From Acidimicrobiia bacterium (lineage in GTDB: Bacteria > Actinomycetota > Acidimicrobiia > Acidimicrobiales > Aldehydirespiratoraceae), in NCBI GenBank assembly GCA_003231645.1, contig QIIW01000153.1, positions 1-39,818 of the forward strand: 39,818 nt of DNA, written 5' to 3'. Under the pieces are notes generated by a model, which saw only the letters and a list, made by a program, of their open reading frames with translations, had not been told where the DNA came from and did no database searches. Shown one piece after another: positions 27,434 through 36,482 of the stretch. Both the position numbers and the translations under genes were made by a program. The number at the start of each line of letters is the position of its first letter. Positions within the stretch are counted from its first letter, which is position 1.

Positions 27434-28420
27434 ATGAACGACCCTGTTCGCGTAGCCGTCACCGGTGCAGCCGGCCAGATCGGTTACAGCCTTCTCTTCC
27501 GAATCGCCAGCGGCTCGATGCTCGGCCCCGATCAACCGGTGATCCTGCAACTTCTCGAGATCCCGCCCGCGATGAGTGCACTCGAAGGTGTGGTGATGGA
27601 ACTCAACGACGGGGCCTTCCCACTGCTGGCCACGATCACCACTTCCGACGATCCCAACCGGGCCTTCGAAGGCGCCGACATCGCCCTGCTCGTCGGCTCC
27701 CGCCCCCGGTCCAAGGGCATGGAGCGCAAGGATCTGCTTGAGGCCAACGGTGCGATTTTCACCGTCCAGGGCAAGGCCCTCAACGACAATGCCGCCGATG
27801 ACATCAAGATTCTGGTGGTGGGCAATCCGGCCAACACCAACTCCCTGATCGCTCGCGAAAATGCCCCCGACATCCCCGATGAGCGATTCACCGCCATGAC
27901 CCGCCTCGATCACAATCGGGCCAAGGCCCAACTGGCCACCAAGCTTGGTGTGACCGTCAACGACATCACCAAGATGACGATCTGGGGCAACCACTCGGCC
28001 ACCCAATACCCCGACCTGTTCCACTGTGAGGTCAACGGCCGCAATGCCGCCGCCCTGGTCGATGATCAGGACTGGATCGAGAACACGTTCATCCCCACCG
28101 TCCAGAAGCGTGGGGCCGCGATAATCGAGGCTCGTGGACTGTCGTCGGCTGCGTCGGCAGCGAGTGCCGCGGTCGACCACGTCCGCACTTGGGTCCGGGG
28201 CACCCCGGAAGGTGACTGGGTGTCGATGGTCGTCACCTCCGACGGCAGCTACGGCGTCACCGAGGGCCTGATGTCGTCGTTCCCGATCACCTGTTCCGAC
28301 GGCCGGTACTTGATCGTGCCGGGCCTTGATATCGGCGATTTCTCCCGCCGCCGCATCGACGCCTCGGTCGCCGAACTCGAATCGGAGCGGGCCACCGTCT
28401 CCGGGCTCGGGCTGATCTGA
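27434..28420 (+). CDS. mdh: Malate dehydrogenase (NAD-dependent)
   Basis: 328 residues, matching the mycobacterial and other actinobacterial mdh (about 329). The N-terminal NAD motif is [12 protein letters not shown]. Substrate Arg residues lie in [20 protein letters not shown] precedes M-T-R-L-D-H-N-R, and the catalytic His is in [12 protein letters not shown]. It interconverts malate and oxaloacetate in the TCA cycle. ATG 27434 is preceded by GGAG at 7-nt spacing; an in-frame GTG 15 nt earlier is less likely. The sdh operon 5 kb away supplies another TCA step but is on the other strand. Confidence 0.97.
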   Translation: MNDPVRVAVTGAAGQIGYSLLFRIASGSMLGPDQPVILQLLEIPPAMSALEGVVMELNDGAFPLLATITTSDDPNRAFEGADIALLVGSRPRSKGMERKDLLEANGAIFTVQGKALNDNAADDIKILVVGNPANTNSLIARENAPDIPDERFTAMTRLDHNRAKAQLATKLGVTVNDITKMTIWGNHSATQYPDLFHCEVNGRNAAALVDDQDWIENTFIPTVQKRGAAIIEARGLSSAASAASAAVDHVRTWVRGTPEGDWVSMVVTSDGSYGVTEGLMSSFPITCSDGRYLIVPGLDIGDFSRRRIDASVAELESERATVSGLGLI

Positions 28421-28448
28421 GGTCGGACCGCCGGCTCGGGGTCGACTG

Positions 28449-29294
28449 ATGCCGGAGCTACCCGAGATCGAGGCCCATGCCGAGAGACTCGACGCGTCCT
28501 GGAGCGGGGCGGTCCTGTCCGACTTTCGCGCTCTGCACATCAGCGCGCTCAAGACGTTTGATCCTCGACCCGATGCCGCGACCGGGCTTGCGGTGGCCGG
28601 CATCGGCCATCGCGGCAAGCATCTGCTGATCCGCATGGAGTCGGAGATGCCACTGACGTTCGTGGTGCATCTGATGCAGAGTGGGCGACTGCGGCCCGAC
28701 CCGAACAAGGTGCGGCGCCCCCGCGGCGCAATGGCCCGCTGGGAGTTCGAGGACGGCGGTGCCCTGCTCCTCACCGAGGCCGGAACCGAACACCGCACCG
28801 GGGTGTGGCTGGTGGCCGGCGACCCCGGGGACAGCGAGCCGCTCATTGATCTCGGGCCCGATGCCGACACCATCACGCGCCATGAGCTGGCATCGATTCT
28901 GGGCGGTGGCTCGGAACGTCTCCACGGCTTTCTGCGCAACCAACGTCGCATTGCCGGCATCGGACGACTCTTGGCCAACGAGGTGCTCCATGGTGCCCGA
29001 CTGTCCCCGTTCGCCACCACCGCCAAGTTGAGAGACGACGAGATCGACCGTCTCCACGAAGCGATCGGGCTCGCGCTCGAGCGTGGTCTCGATCACGAGC
29101 GTGGGCAGGCTGACCTGGGCCGATCAGCCGACAGACCCAGCGACGTTCACCACCGCGTCGGGCAGTCGTGTCCGGTGTGTGACGACACGGTCCGGTCGGT
29201 GAAGTACCGTCGCTACACCGTGGCCTATTGCCCGACCTGTCAGACCGGCGGCCGCAGACTGGCCGACAACACCACCAGCAGGTTTCTCAAGTAG
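28449..29294 (+). CDS. Fpg/Nei family DNA glycosylase
   Basis: 281 residues. The N-terminus P-E-L-P-E-I-E gives the catalytic Pro2 and Glu3 of formamidopyrimidine/endonuclease VIII glycosylases, and the conserved Lys is in H-R-G-K-H-L-L. The helix-two-turn-helix region holds L-R-N-Q-R-R-I-A-G-I-G-R-L-L-A-N-E-V-L. The C-terminal zinc finger has C-P-V-C and C-P-T-C pairs followed by G-R-R-L-A-D-N-T-T-S-R-F. It removes oxidised bases from DNA and cuts at the abasic site. The missing-loop details needed to separate Fpg from Nei were not resolved by eye, so I leave the symbol open. Follows mdh by 28 nt; its 3' end overlaps the convergent SCP2 gene by 8 nt. Confidence 0.9.
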   Translation: MPELPEIEAHAERLDASWSGAVLSDFRALHISALKTFDPRPDAATGLAVAGIGHRGKHLLIRMESEMPLTFVVHLMQSGRLRPDPNKVRRPRGAMARWEFEDGGALLLTEAGTEHRTGVWLVAGDPGDSEPLIDLGPDADTITRHELASILGGGSERLHGFLRNQRRIAGIGRLLANEVLHGARLSPFATTAKLRDDEIDRLHEAIGLALERGLDHERGQADLGRSADRPSDVHHRVGQSCPVCDDTVRSVKYRRYTVAYCPTCQTGGRRLADNTTSRFLK

Positions 29295-29721
29295 TGGGCT
29301 CTCGGTTGGTACGGACACCTGTGTCGACGGCATCGGTGGGGTCCGGGTCGGCGAAATCCTCCGATTTCCGTACCGCCCACAGCGCGTCGCTGATCTCCTC
29401 GAGCACGGATCGCGCCTCGATGAGAGCGTTGATCCGGCCTGCGATCCGAAGTTTTCCCTCGAGAAAGGCGCGCTGGGCCGAGATCCGGCCGGTCGCGATG
29501 CCGATAGCCGTGTCGCGATCGGTGGTGAGAGTCATGTCGGGGTCGGCGGCCGGGCCGCGAACGGTGGTGGCCGAGCCGCCGGCTATCACCACGTGCCACC
29601 GCAACGGCGGGTCGCCCCCCACCGTCTGCTGTATCACGAGGCGCACGTCCGGGTCGGCTACGATCGCTGCGGTCACAGCGCCGAGTTGTCGCATCCAGTC
29701 GGCGGTAAGGGGTTCGACCAT
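29287..29721 (-). CDS. SCP2 sterol-binding domain protein
   Basis: 144 residues of the SCP2 type. The features are a V-R-L-V-I-Q-Q strand, W-H-V-V-I-A-G-G, and the typical D-P-D-M-T-L-T-T-D-R-D-T-A-I-G-I-A-T-G-R-I-S-A-Q-R-A-F-L-E-G-K-L-R-I-A-G segment, in which a small helix follows a conserved acidic strand. Such domains bind lipids or fatty acyl chains; the partner is unknown. It lies with a thioesterase gene (29786) on the same strand, 64 nt downstream of it, which fits a loose lipid-related pair. No signal peptide. Confidence 0.88.
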   Translation of the reverse strand: MVEPLTADWMRQLGAVTAAIVADPDVRLVIQQTVGGDPPLRWHVVIAGGSATTVRGPAADPDMTLTTDRDTAIGIATGRISAQRAFLEGKLRIAGRINALIEARSVLEEISDALWAVRKSEDFADPDPTDAVDTGVRTNREPTT

Positions 29722-29785
29722 GGCGACAGGCTATGCCGAGGGCATCCGCGGCATTTCACGGCCCGACCGTGGGGCGACGCCGCGA

Positions 29786-30595
29786 TCAGCGGGCGATGGC
29801 AAGCTGGCGTGATTGGGCCAGCAGAGTTCCGTCGGGCGCCCACACGAAGCCGTCTTCGTCGTTGAAACCACCGGCGAGGTGATTGGTGACGAATTCGGCG
29901 AACACGCTGTCGTCGGCGGTCATCGTCGGGTGGGGCAGATCGGCGCGGATGTGAACGGTGAGGTCGATGGTGGGCACCATCATCGGTGCGTCGACCCTTG
30001 GGAACGGCGCAGGCGGCAACGCGTCGGATATGGCCACGAGAGCGATGGTATCGAGCGGGCGTGGGTCGAGAGTACGGATCCAACCGGCGACCCGGGCGGT
30101 CCCACGGCCACTGAAGAACGGTGCGTCGTACTGAAGGTCGGTCATCCAATTGTCGGCGGCGGGAGGTAGTTCGGGGCGATCGTCGTTGCCGGCCCGGTTG
30201 GCCTCGGCCGGTAGCCCCATCGCCCACGAGTGAGGTGATTCGAGGGGCACGGAGAAGGCGGCCAACGCGGTGCACAGCAGCCGGTCGCCCTGTCGCATGG
30301 TGGCCGAAGCGCTGCTGACGGATCGGCCGGTGCGTTCGATCGTGACGTCGATCGTGGCGGTCTCGAAGCGCGGTCGGGCGAGAAAGTGGACGGTGAGCGA
30401 TCGCAGGGTGCGGGTCGGGTCGGCTATCTCACAGCCGATGGCCCGGGCGATGATCGCCGCGACGTATCCGCCGTTGGGCCCATCCACGATGTTCCATCCC
30501 TCGAGCAGTTCGGTGGAGTAGACGCCGCCGCCCATCCCCAGGACGGCGGTGTCGCGGTCGAACCGGCTGGGATCGCCACTCGGGACGGAGTTCAT
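29786..30595 (-). CDS. Acyl-CoA thioesterase-like protein (hot-dog, 4HBT_3 type)
   Basis: 269 residues forming a double hot-dog. The N-terminal half holds W-N-I-V-D-G-P-N-G-G-Y-V-A-A-I-I-A-R-A and L-T-V-H-F-L-A-R-P; the second half has I-S-D-A-L-P-P-A and I-D-L-T-V-H-I-R-A-D-L-P. This is the layout of TesB-related acyl-CoA thioesterases. The frame is open upstream, but ATG 30595 is chosen because it overlaps the PopT-like gene stop in an ATGA, the coupling style used throughout this window, and homology starts there. Specific acyl chain unknown. Confidence 0.85.
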   Translation of the reverse strand: MNSVPSGDPSRFDRDTAVLGMGGGVYSTELLEGWNIVDGPNGGYVAAIIARAIGCEIADPTRTLRSLTVHFLARPRFETATIDVTIERTGRSVSSASATMRQGDRLLCTALAAFSVPLESPHSWAMGLPAEANRAGNDDRPELPPAADNWMTDLQYDAPFFSGRGTARVAGWIRTLDPRPLDTIALVAISDALPPAPFPRVDAPMMVPTIDLTVHIRADLPHPTMTADDSVFAEFVTNHLAGGFNDEDGFVWAPDGTLLAQSRQLAIAR

Positions 30596-31521
30596 CGGAC
30601 GGCGGCCGTGGCGGGCGAGTTCTTCGATTCTGCGAAACGGGCGAACACCAGAACCGCCACGATCGCTCCGATGGCGAGAGCGGTCGGGGTGAACCACTGG
30701 CTCGAAGTCGGCCAGTCGAGGCCGGTGCCGGAAATGACCTGCGTCTGGTCCTTGCTGATGACCCCGACGCCGTTGGGCCACGGCCACAACACCCGCATGG
30801 ACCCGACCATGACCCCGATCAGCGCAGCCATCACCGGCTCGAACGCACGCTCGAGAATCCAAGCCAGGAGACTTGAGAACAACGCCAGTCCGATGATTGC
30901 TCCGATGGCGACCAGGGCGGCGTCACCGAGGGCCCGGTTGTCGACCGTGCCGATCACCGCGGAGTACATGCCGAGCATGAGCAGGATGAACGATCCGGAG
31001 ATACCCGGGAGGATCATGGCGCAGATGGCCAGGGCACCGGCACCGAAGAATGCGATCGGCGACGGGTTGGCGATCGGCCCGGACTGGTAGCCGAGGAGGA
31101 AGAACACCACGACGCCGACCGCGGCCAAGATCGCCATGTTGGCGATGCTGCGATCGTGGATGAGGCGGAAAGCGACGATCACGGATGCTGCTACCAGTCC
31201 GAAGAACAGGCCGGCCATGTTCTCGGGGTTGTCGCGAAGCTGGGTCTGGATGAGCGAAGCGAGGCTGACCACCGCGAGCAGGATGCCGACCAGCAACGGG
31301 ACGATGAAGCCGTAGTCGATCGCCAGCAACTTCTCGCGGAACCCGTGGATGTCTCCCTTCAGAAGGGCGCCGAGTGCTCGTGCGCCGTCGCGGATCGTGT
31401 CGATCAGCCTCTCGTAGATACCGAGAACGAGGGCGACCGTGCCGCCTGATACACCCGGAACGACATCGGCCGAACCCATGGTGAAGCCGCGGATGACATG
31501 AGTAAGCGTCTTGGGGATCAC
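30592..31521 (-). CDS. DUF368 family polyprenyl-phosphate transporter (PopT-like)
   Basis: 309 residues with about eight or nine membrane helices and the two inverted DUF368 signatures: G-S-A-D-V-V-P-G-V-S-G-G-T-V-A-L near residue 16 and C-A-M-I-L-P-G-I-S-G-S-F-I-L-L near residue 160. DUF368 proteins have been shown in other bacteria to return undecaprenyl phosphate across the membrane for reuse in wall synthesis. The start at GTG 31521 places the first signature at the usual distance; no good ribosome-binding site is visible, and the divergent hydrolase begins within 30 nt, so leaderless transcription is possible. Coupled to a thioesterase gene by 4-nt overlap. Confidence 0.9.
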   Translation of the reverse strand: MIPKTLTHVIRGFTMGSADVVPGVSGGTVALVLGIYERLIDTIRDGARALGALLKGDIHGFREKLLAIDYGFIVPLLVGILLAVVSLASLIQTQLRDNPENMAGLFFGLVAASVIVAFRLIHDRSIANMAILAAVGVVVFFLLGYQSGPIANPSPIAFFGAGALAICAMILPGISGSFILLMLGMYSAVIGTVDNRALGDAALVAIGAIIGLALFSSLLAWILERAFEPVMAALIGVMVGSMRVLWPWPNGVGVISKDQTQVISGTGLDWPTSSQWFTPTALAIGAIVAVLVFARFAESKNSPATAAVR

Positions 31522-31547
31522 GGGGGGTGAGGGTACCGTCGACCGCC

Positions 31548-32435
31548 GTGGCGAGCGCACAATCGGACTGGGAGAGGGGCTGCCTCGTCGAAGTCGACGA
31601 CGTGTCGATCTGGGCCGATGTCCAGGGGCCCGACGATGGCCCGGCGGTGGTTCTGCTGGCCGGTGCCGACAGTCCCGGCTTCCGCTGGACCCCGGCGATC
31701 GTCGAACCCCTGGTGGCGGAGGGATACCGGGTCGTGCGGTTCGATCATCGCGACTGCGCCCGCTCCACTCGTCTGGGTACCGAGGCCGCCTACACCCTTG
31801 ATGACCTGGCCGCCGACGCGCTGGGCTTGATGGACCATCTCGACATCGACTGTGCCCATCTGATCGGCCGCTCAATGGGGGGCATGATCGCCCAGGTGAT
31901 GGCGCTCGACCATCCGGCTCGTGTCGTGTCGCTCACGCTCATCGGCACCACTCCGGGTGCAGGCGACGAGTGTCTCCCGGGTCCCGGTGCCGATTTCGTC
32001 GATCGCATGGTCGGCCGATTGTTCGACGGTCCACCCGCCGACAGCGCGGCCCGTCAGGACTGGATCGTCGATCTCCACCGTCTCTTGAGCGGGTCTCTCT
32101 ACGCCTTCGACGAACGGGCGCACGTCGAGTTGGCCCGGGCGGAACTCGAAACCGGCTGGGCACCGGAGACCGGCCACGGTGTGGCTGTGCATTCGTCGGC
32201 ATCCCGTCTCGATCGACTGAACTCGATCGCCGCTCCGGCACTGGTTGTGCACGGCACTGCCGACCCCGTGTACCCACCGGCCCACGGCCGAGCGCTCGCC
32301 GAGCGCATACCGGGCGCCGTACTGGTCGAGATCGAGGACCTGGGTCACGAATTCCCCGACGCACTCATGGCCGATCTCTGGCCGGTACTTCGTCTCCATC
32401 TGGCCGAGAGCAGGCGCTGGGCCGGTGGAGGTTGA
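31548..32435 (+). CDS. Alpha/beta hydrolase (RdmC/haloperoxidase-like esterase group)
   Basis: 295 residues from GTG 31548; GTG 31527 is in frame and would add 7 residues, and neither has a clear ribosome-binding site. The motif R-F-D-H-R-D-C-A-R-S-T-R-L-G is the D-H-R-D-x-G-R-S-T element of the aclacinomycin methylesterase-like group. The nucleophile elbow is G-R-S-M-G-G-M, with Arg in place of the usual His or Leu before Ser. The Asp lies in H-G-T-A-D-P-V-Y-P and the His in E-D-L-G-H-E-F-P. Likely a cytoplasmic esterase; substrate unknown. Divergent from the PopT-like gene; followed by a strong hairpin and the long gene-free stretch. Confidence 0.87.
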   Translation: MASAQSDWERGCLVEVDDVSIWADVQGPDDGPAVVLLAGADSPGFRWTPAIVEPLVAEGYRVVRFDHRDCARSTRLGTEAAYTLDDLAADALGLMDHLDIDCAHLIGRSMGGMIAQVMALDHPARVVSLTLIGTTPGAGDECLPGPGADFVDRMVGRLFDGPPADSAARQDWIVDLHRLLSGSLYAFDERAHVELARAELETGWAPETGHGVAVHSSASRLDRLNSIAAPALVVHGTADPVYPPAHGRALAERIPGAVLVEIEDLGHEFPDALMADLWPVLRLHLAESRRWAGGG

Positions 32436-32458
32436 CGAGCGGCCGCGGGGCGCGGAAC

Positions 32459-32484
32459 GAGGCGCTCCGGGGCTGGAGCGCCTC
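32459..32484. terminator. Strong hairpin after the alpha/beta hydrolase gene
   Basis: A perfect 10-bp GC-rich stem (GAGGCGCTCC / GGAGCGCCTC) with a 6-nt loop begins 24 nt after the hydrolase stop. It lacks a T-run on either side, so it is terminator-like rather than a classical intrinsic terminator. It could end the rightward hydrolase transcript or the leftward candidate RNA described next. Confidence 0.4.
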
Positions 32485-32768
32485 GCCCACGAAGGAAGGA
32501 CCTCGGAAACCCCACGACCGGACCTGGGTCGACTCTCTTGGACGCTTCTCCCTGTGCCACTGGGCACATCGGGTGCGAGAAGTCCGTGGGAGCGGTCCCG
32601 ATCCTTTGATGAGGCTGCCTGGGTTTTGCGCCCCAGAATCGACGTTCCCCGCTGGCCGGGTCGGTCCGTCGTCGGTGCGCCTTCAACCTCCCTTCATCAC
32701 CGAGCCGGTCGGGAGTCGGGGCCTGTGCCTCGAGCGGGTGTTCCTGACCGACCCGTCATGTGTGATGA
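32459..32768 (-). ncRNA. Candidate structured non-coding RNA in the only long gene-free stretch
   Basis: The 429-nt gap between two convergent genes has no convincing gene but several strong helices. These are a 7-bp TCATCAC/GTGATGA stem (32694-32700, 32762-32768); inside it a 9-bp stem (32702-32710, 32746-32754); a 5-bp hairpin (32619-32636); a long interrupted hairpin (32540-32585) capped by a 6-bp stem with an ACTG loop; and the 10-bp hairpin at 32459-32484. In the 9-bp stem two pairs are G-U if read on the minus strand but mismatches on the plus strand, which favours a leftward RNA. A promoter-like pair sits just upstream of the outer stem. I checked by eye for the conserved cores of RNase P RNA, tmRNA and SRP RNA and did not find them. 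Confidence 0.33.
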
Positions 32769-32772
32769 GTTG

Positions 32773-32801
32773 AGAATCGCGCCAAGACGACCCGAGGTCA
32801 A
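32773..32801 (-). promoter_or_regulatory. Promoter-like sequence for the candidate leftward RNA
   Basis: On the minus strand TTGACC (32801-32796) is followed after exactly 17 nt by GATTCT (32778-32773). The first matches the -35 consensus in five of six bases; the second keeps the A at position two and the final T. Transcription would start near 32766, at the 5' arm of the outer stem of the candidate RNA. It lies downstream of sdhB, so it is not needed for the sdh operon. Confidence 0.35.
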
Positions 32802-32848
32802 GTGGAACTTCGAAGCGTGGTCGTAATCAGCGAGAGGTTGAGGGACTC

Positions 32849-32863
32849 CGCCGGGACCCGGCG
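32849..32863 (-). terminator. Hairpin directly after sdhB
   Basis: CGCCGG-GAC-CCGGCG forms a 6-bp stem with a 3-nt loop, beginning one base after the sdhB stop on the minus strand. There is no T-run. The position suggests transcription end or 3' protection for the sdhCAB message. Confidence 0.35.
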
Positions 32864-32864
32864 A

Positions 32865-33641
32865 TCACCTGGCTTGACTGGCGAGGCTCCGGTTCTTGAT
32901 CTTGGCCTTGATGTAGTCGCGGTTCATGAACGCGATGAAGTCGAGGGAGATCTCCTTGGGGCACGCCTCGTGGCATTCGCCGTGATTGGTACAGGTGCCG
33001 AAATACTCCTCCATGGTCTCGACCATGGCCTCCGTGCGCTTCCAGCGCTCGGGCTGGCCCTGGGGCAACACGTTGAGGTGGGCGAGCTTCGCAGCGGTGA
33101 ACAGCTGGGCAGCCGAGTTGGGGCACGCCGCCACGCAGGCTCCACAGCCGATGCAGGCGGCGGCATCCATCGAGGCCTCGGCCACGTCCTTGGGGACCGG
33201 GATGTCGTTGGCATCGGGAGCGCTTCCGGTCGGGGCGGTGATGTAGCCACCGGCCTCGATGATGCGGTCGAGGGGCGAACGGTCGACCACGAGATCCTTG
33301 ATCACCGGGAACGACCTGGCACGCCAAGGCTCGATGGTGATCTCATCGCCGTCCCGGAACTTTCGCATGTGGAGCTGGCAGGTGGCGGTGGCCTTCTCCG
33401 GACCGTGAGCCTGGCCGTTGATCACGACCCCGCAGGTGCCGCAGATTCCCTCTCGGCAGTCGTGGGGGAAGTTGACCGGCTCGATGTCGTCGCCGAGGAG
33501 CCTCTCGTTGACGGTGTCGAGCATCTCGAGGAATGACGCATCCCGGGAGATGTCGTCGGCTTCGATATCGAGGAACGCTCCGGGTGCATCCGGGCCGTCC
33601 TGACGCCAGATCCGAAGCTTGAGGTTGAGGTTGTTGCTCAT
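32865..33641 (-). CDS. sdhB: Succinate dehydrogenase iron-sulfur subunit
   Basis: 258 residues. The [2Fe-2S] ligands lie in [10 protein letters not shown] with a further Cys in T-C-Q-L. The [4Fe-4S]/[3Fe-4S] ligands lie in [12 protein letters not shown] and [12 protein letters not shown]. It carries electrons from the flavoprotein to the membrane subunit. Its length and spacing match the SDH1-type enzyme of mycobacteria (Rv0247c) more than the SdhCDAB type. ATG 33641 overlaps the sdhA stop by 4 nt. Last gene of the operon; a hairpin follows immediately. Confidence 0.96.
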   Translation of the reverse strand: MSNNLNLKLRIWRQDGPDAPGAFLDIEADDISRDASFLEMLDTVNERLLGDDIEPVNFPHDCREGICGTCGVVINGQAHGPEKATATCQLHMRKFRDGDEITIEPWRARSFPVIKDLVVDRSPLDRIIEAGGYITAPTGSAPDANDIPVPKDVAEASMDAAACIGCGACVAACPNSAAQLFTAAKLAHLNVLPQGQPERWKRTEAMVETMEEYFGTCTNHGECHEACPKEISLDFIAFMNRDYIKAKIKNRSLASQAR

Positions 33642-35557
33642 TTGTAGCTCCGCTGGCTCAGCTTGATGTTCTCGAAGGTCAGGGGCTCCTTGTTGAGCTC
33701 CTGGGGGATGTCGGGTCCCTTCCATTCCCACGCCGCGACGTATGAGAAGTTCTCGTCGTCGCGTAGCGCCTCGCCCTCCTCGGTCTGGCTCTCAACCCGG
33801 AAATGAGCCCCGCAGGACTCCTCACGGTGGAGGGCGTCGCGCGCCGCGAGTTCGGCCAACTCCATGAAGTCGTCGACCCGGTTGACATTCTCCAGCGACT
33901 GGTTGAGACCGTCGGCCGTGCCGAGGACCTTGACGTCCTTGCGGAACTCGTCGCGGATGGCGGGGATCTCCGACAGGGCCCTCTCGAGGCCGGCCTTGTC
34001 GCGGGTCATGCCGCAGTAGTCCCAGAGAATCTTGCCGAGTTCGCGGTGGTAGTGGTCGGCCGACCTGGTGCCCTTGACCGCCAGCCAGTGACGGGTGCGG
34101 TCGTCGACTTCGGTGATGCCGTTGGTGAACACGGGATCGTCGGTGGGCACCGGTTTGGTGCCGAGTCTCGGTGCGAGGTAGTCGCCGATCGTGTAGGGGA
34201 GCACGAAGTAGCCGTCGGCGAGCCCCTGCATGAGTGCCGACGCGCCGAGGCGGTTGGCGCCGTGGTCGGAGAAATTGGCCTCGCCGATGGCGTAGAGGCC
34301 GGGCACGTTGGTCATGAGGTTGTAGTCGACCCAGAGTCCACCCATCCCGTAGTGGACGGCGGGATAGATGCGCATCGGTACGCGGTAGGGATCCTCGCCG
34401 GTGATCCGCTCGTACATGTCGAACAGGTTTCCGTAACGCTCCCGGACCGTCTCCACGCCTTCGTTGGCGAGGGTGTCCGAGAGGTCGAGGTAGACGCCAT
34501 TCTTCAACGCCCCGACGCCGTGGCCCTCGTCGACCACGGTCTTGGCGTTTCGCGAGGCGACATCGCGGGGCACGAGATTCCCGAACGCCGGGTACTTGTC
34601 CTCGAGGTAGTAGTAACGCTCGGCCTCGGGAATGCCCCCCGCAGGCCTGGTCTCGTCGAGGTCACGAGGAACCCAGATACGGCCGTCGTTTCGAAGTGAC
34701 TCCGACATCAGTGTGAGCTTCGACTGGAACTCGTCGCTGGCCGGAATGCACGTGGGGTGGATCTGGGTGTAGCACGGGTTGGCAAACGCCGCGCCCCGGC
34801 GGTGTGCTCGCCACGCCGCGGTGACGTTGGAATTCATGGCGTTGGTCGACAGGTAGTAGACGTTGCCGTAGCCGCCGCTGGCCAGGACCACGGCGTGACC
34901 GCTGTGGGCGCTCACCTGCCCGGTGAGCATGTCGCGCACCACCACACCGCACGCCTCGCCGTCCTTGGTGACGATGTCGAGCACGTCGGAGCGGTTGTAA
35001 AGGGTGACCTTGCCGGTGGCGATCTGGGCGGCCAGGGCCTGGTAGGCACCCAGAAGGAGTTGCTGGCCGGTCTGACCGCGGGCGTAGAAGGTGCGGCTCA
35101 CCTGGGCACCACCGAACGACCGGTTGGCGAGGAGACCGCCGTATTCACGGGCGAACGGCACACCCTGCGCCGCGCACTGGTCGATGATCTCGACCGACAC
35201 CTGCGAGAGTCGGTAGACGTTGGCCTCCCGGGAGCGGTAGTCGCCTCCCTTCACGGTGTCGTAGAAGAGGCGATGAATCGAGTCACCGTCGTTGCGATAG
35301 TTCTTGGCCGCATTGATGCCGCCCTGGGCGGCGATCGAGTGGGCTCGCCGAGGCGAGTCGTGGAAGGTGAAGACCTTGACGTTGTAGCCGAGCTCGGCCA
35401 GCGACGCGGCCGCGGACGCGCCGGCAAGACCGGTGCCGACCACGATGATGTCGTACTTGCGTTTGTTGGCCGGGTTGACCAGTTTGATCGAGAAGCGGTG
35501 GTTGTCCCATTTGTCGGCCAGCGGACCGGCCGGCACCTTCGAGTCGAGACTGATCAT
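33638..35557 (-). CDS. sdhA: Succinate dehydrogenase/fumarate reductase flavoprotein subunit
   Basis: 639 residues, near the 640-650 of SDH1-type SdhA. The FAD motif is [18 protein letters not shown]. The flavin-linked His lies in [14 protein letters not shown]. Substrate-site elements include H-P-T-C-I-P near residue 265, [11 protein letters not shown] and [19 protein letters not shown]. It oxidises succinate to fumarate at the cytoplasmic face. ATG 35557 is chosen because it overlaps the sdhC stop by 4 nt (ATGA) and matches the family start ([11 protein letters not shown]). Confidence 0.97.
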   Translation of the reverse strand: MISLDSKVPAGPLADKWDNHRFSIKLVNPANKRKYDIIVVGTGLAGASAAASLAELGYNVKVFTFHDSPRRAHSIAAQGGINAAKNYRNDGDSIHRLFYDTVKGGDYRSREANVYRLSQVSVEIIDQCAAQGVPFAREYGGLLANRSFGGAQVSRTFYARGQTGQQLLLGAYQALAAQIATGKVTLYNRSDVLDIVTKDGEACGVVVRDMLTGQVSAHSGHAVVLASGGYGNVYYLSTNAMNSNVTAAWRAHRRGAAFANPCYTQIHPTCIPASDEFQSKLTLMSESLRNDGRIWVPRDLDETRPAGGIPEAERYYYLEDKYPAFGNLVPRDVASRNAKTVVDEGHGVGALKNGVYLDLSDTLANEGVETVRERYGNLFDMYERITGEDPYRVPMRIYPAVHYGMGGLWVDYNLMTNVPGLYAIGEANFSDHGANRLGASALMQGLADGYFVLPYTIGDYLAPRLGTKPVPTDDPVFTNGITEVDDRTRHWLAVKGTRSADHYHRELGKILWDYCGMTRDKAGLERALSEIPAIRDEFRKDVKVLGTADGLNQSLENVNRVDDFMELAELAARDALHREESCGAHFRVESQTEEGEALRDDENFSYVAAWEWKGPDIPQELNKEPLTFENIKLSQRSYK

Positions 35558-36387
35558 GAGCCGACCTCCAGGACGGTCGATGATGAGAGTGGGGCGAGAA
35601 CATCCCCCGAGTTTGCGATGGGTGTGGTGCGGTTGTTCTCGTTGATCAGGCCGGTCTGGACCAGGATCGGGAAGCTGAGATTGCCGACGAGAATCAGGAC
35701 GCTGAGGCCGGCGGCGAAGCCCCGACGGGCCCCGTTGTAGTGGGGATTGTTGACACCGAGGCTCTGAAACAGCGACCACGTCCCGTGATAAATGTGGACG
35801 GCGAGGGCCACGTTGGCGATGATGTAGATGATGGCCACCGGGATCGAACCCATCGACTCGGACACGTTGTGGTAGATGTCACCACGGACGTAGGTGCTGC
35901 CCAGCCACCAACCCCAGGTCAGGTCGGCGAGGTGGAAGAGCAGGAAGAGCAGGATGATCGGGCCGGTCCAGCGCATGGTGCGGCTGGCGTAGTTGGCGGC
36001 GATGTAGTTGCGCTTGCTCTGGTATCTCTCGTTGGACGCCTCACTCATGCGGCTGAGCGACCAGGCGCTGTGGATGTGGAGCACGAACAGGGCGGTGAGC
36101 CCGACGCGCAGTGTCCACAACAGGAAAGTGCGGGGAACGAGATTGCCACCCAGGTCACGCAGGGCCTCCCCGTAGTCGTTGACCGCGAGTGGACCCTGGT
36201 AGATGTGGAGGTTGCCGATCATGTGGACGACCACGAACCCGAGAAGGCCGATTCCGGTGAGGGCCATGATGTATTTCTTGCCCACCGCGGTCTGGTAGAG
36301 GTTGGCCGGCCACGGCAGCTCTTTGCCGCGCTTGCGCAGGGGCTTCACCCGTCCGCGTGAATCGGATCGCGAGATGGTTTGTGCCAT
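35554..36387 (-). CDS. sdhC: Succinate dehydrogenase cytochrome b subunit (b558 type)
   Basis: 277 residues with about five membrane helices, the single-subunit anchor of the b558 family, so no sdhD is needed. Helix histidines suitable as haem b ligands appear in [29 protein letters not shown] and V-H-I-Y-H-G-T-W-S. It anchors SdhAB and passes electrons to quinone. ATG 36387 has GGAAG 9 nt upstream; the frame is open further but without homology. First gene of sdhCAB. The promoter should lie in 36388-36464, where I see no clear -35/-10 pair. Confidence 0.95.
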   Translation of the reverse strand: MAQTISRSDSRGRVKPLRKRGKELPWPANLYQTAVGKKYIMALTGIGLLGFVVVHMIGNLHIYQGPLAVNDYGEALRDLGGNLVPRTFLLWTLRVGLTALFVLHIHSAWSLSRMSEASNERYQSKRNYIAANYASRTMRWTGPIILLFLLFHLADLTWGWWLGSTYVRGDIYHNVSESMGSIPVAIIYIIANVALAVHIYHGTWSLFQSLGVNNPHYNGARRGFAAGLSVLILVGNLSFPILVQTGLINENNRTTPIANSGDVLAPLSSSTVLEVGS

Positions 36388-36464
36388 GCCCGAACTTCCT
36401 TGTCGATTGTCGCTGGTCGGCGCAACCGTAGTGCCGCGCTCGGCGGATGGCCCAAGTCCGGGCT

Positions 36465-36482
36465 CCACGGGGTGTTCCGTGG
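36465..36482 (-). terminator. Hairpin directly after the GH2 gene
   Basis: CCACGG-GGTGTT-CCGTGG (plus-strand reading) forms a perfect 6-bp stem with a 6-nt loop, touching the stop of the leftward GH2 gene. No T-run follows. It separates the GH2 gene from sdhC downstream on the same strand. Confidence 0.35.

Noticed and set aside
32345..32686. 113-codon minus-strand frame across the gene-free stretch
   Set aside because: It runs into the hydrolase gene on the other strand and encodes an Arg/Pro-rich product of antisense character; the stem-loops explain the region better.
32436..32864. RNase P RNA, tmRNA or SRP RNA in the gene-free stretch
   Set aside because: I looked on both strands for the GAGGAAAGTCC core of RNase P, the tRNA-like ends of tmRNA and the GGAAGGAAGCA-type SRP loop; none is present, apart from a short GGAAGG that lacks the surrounding SRP helix.
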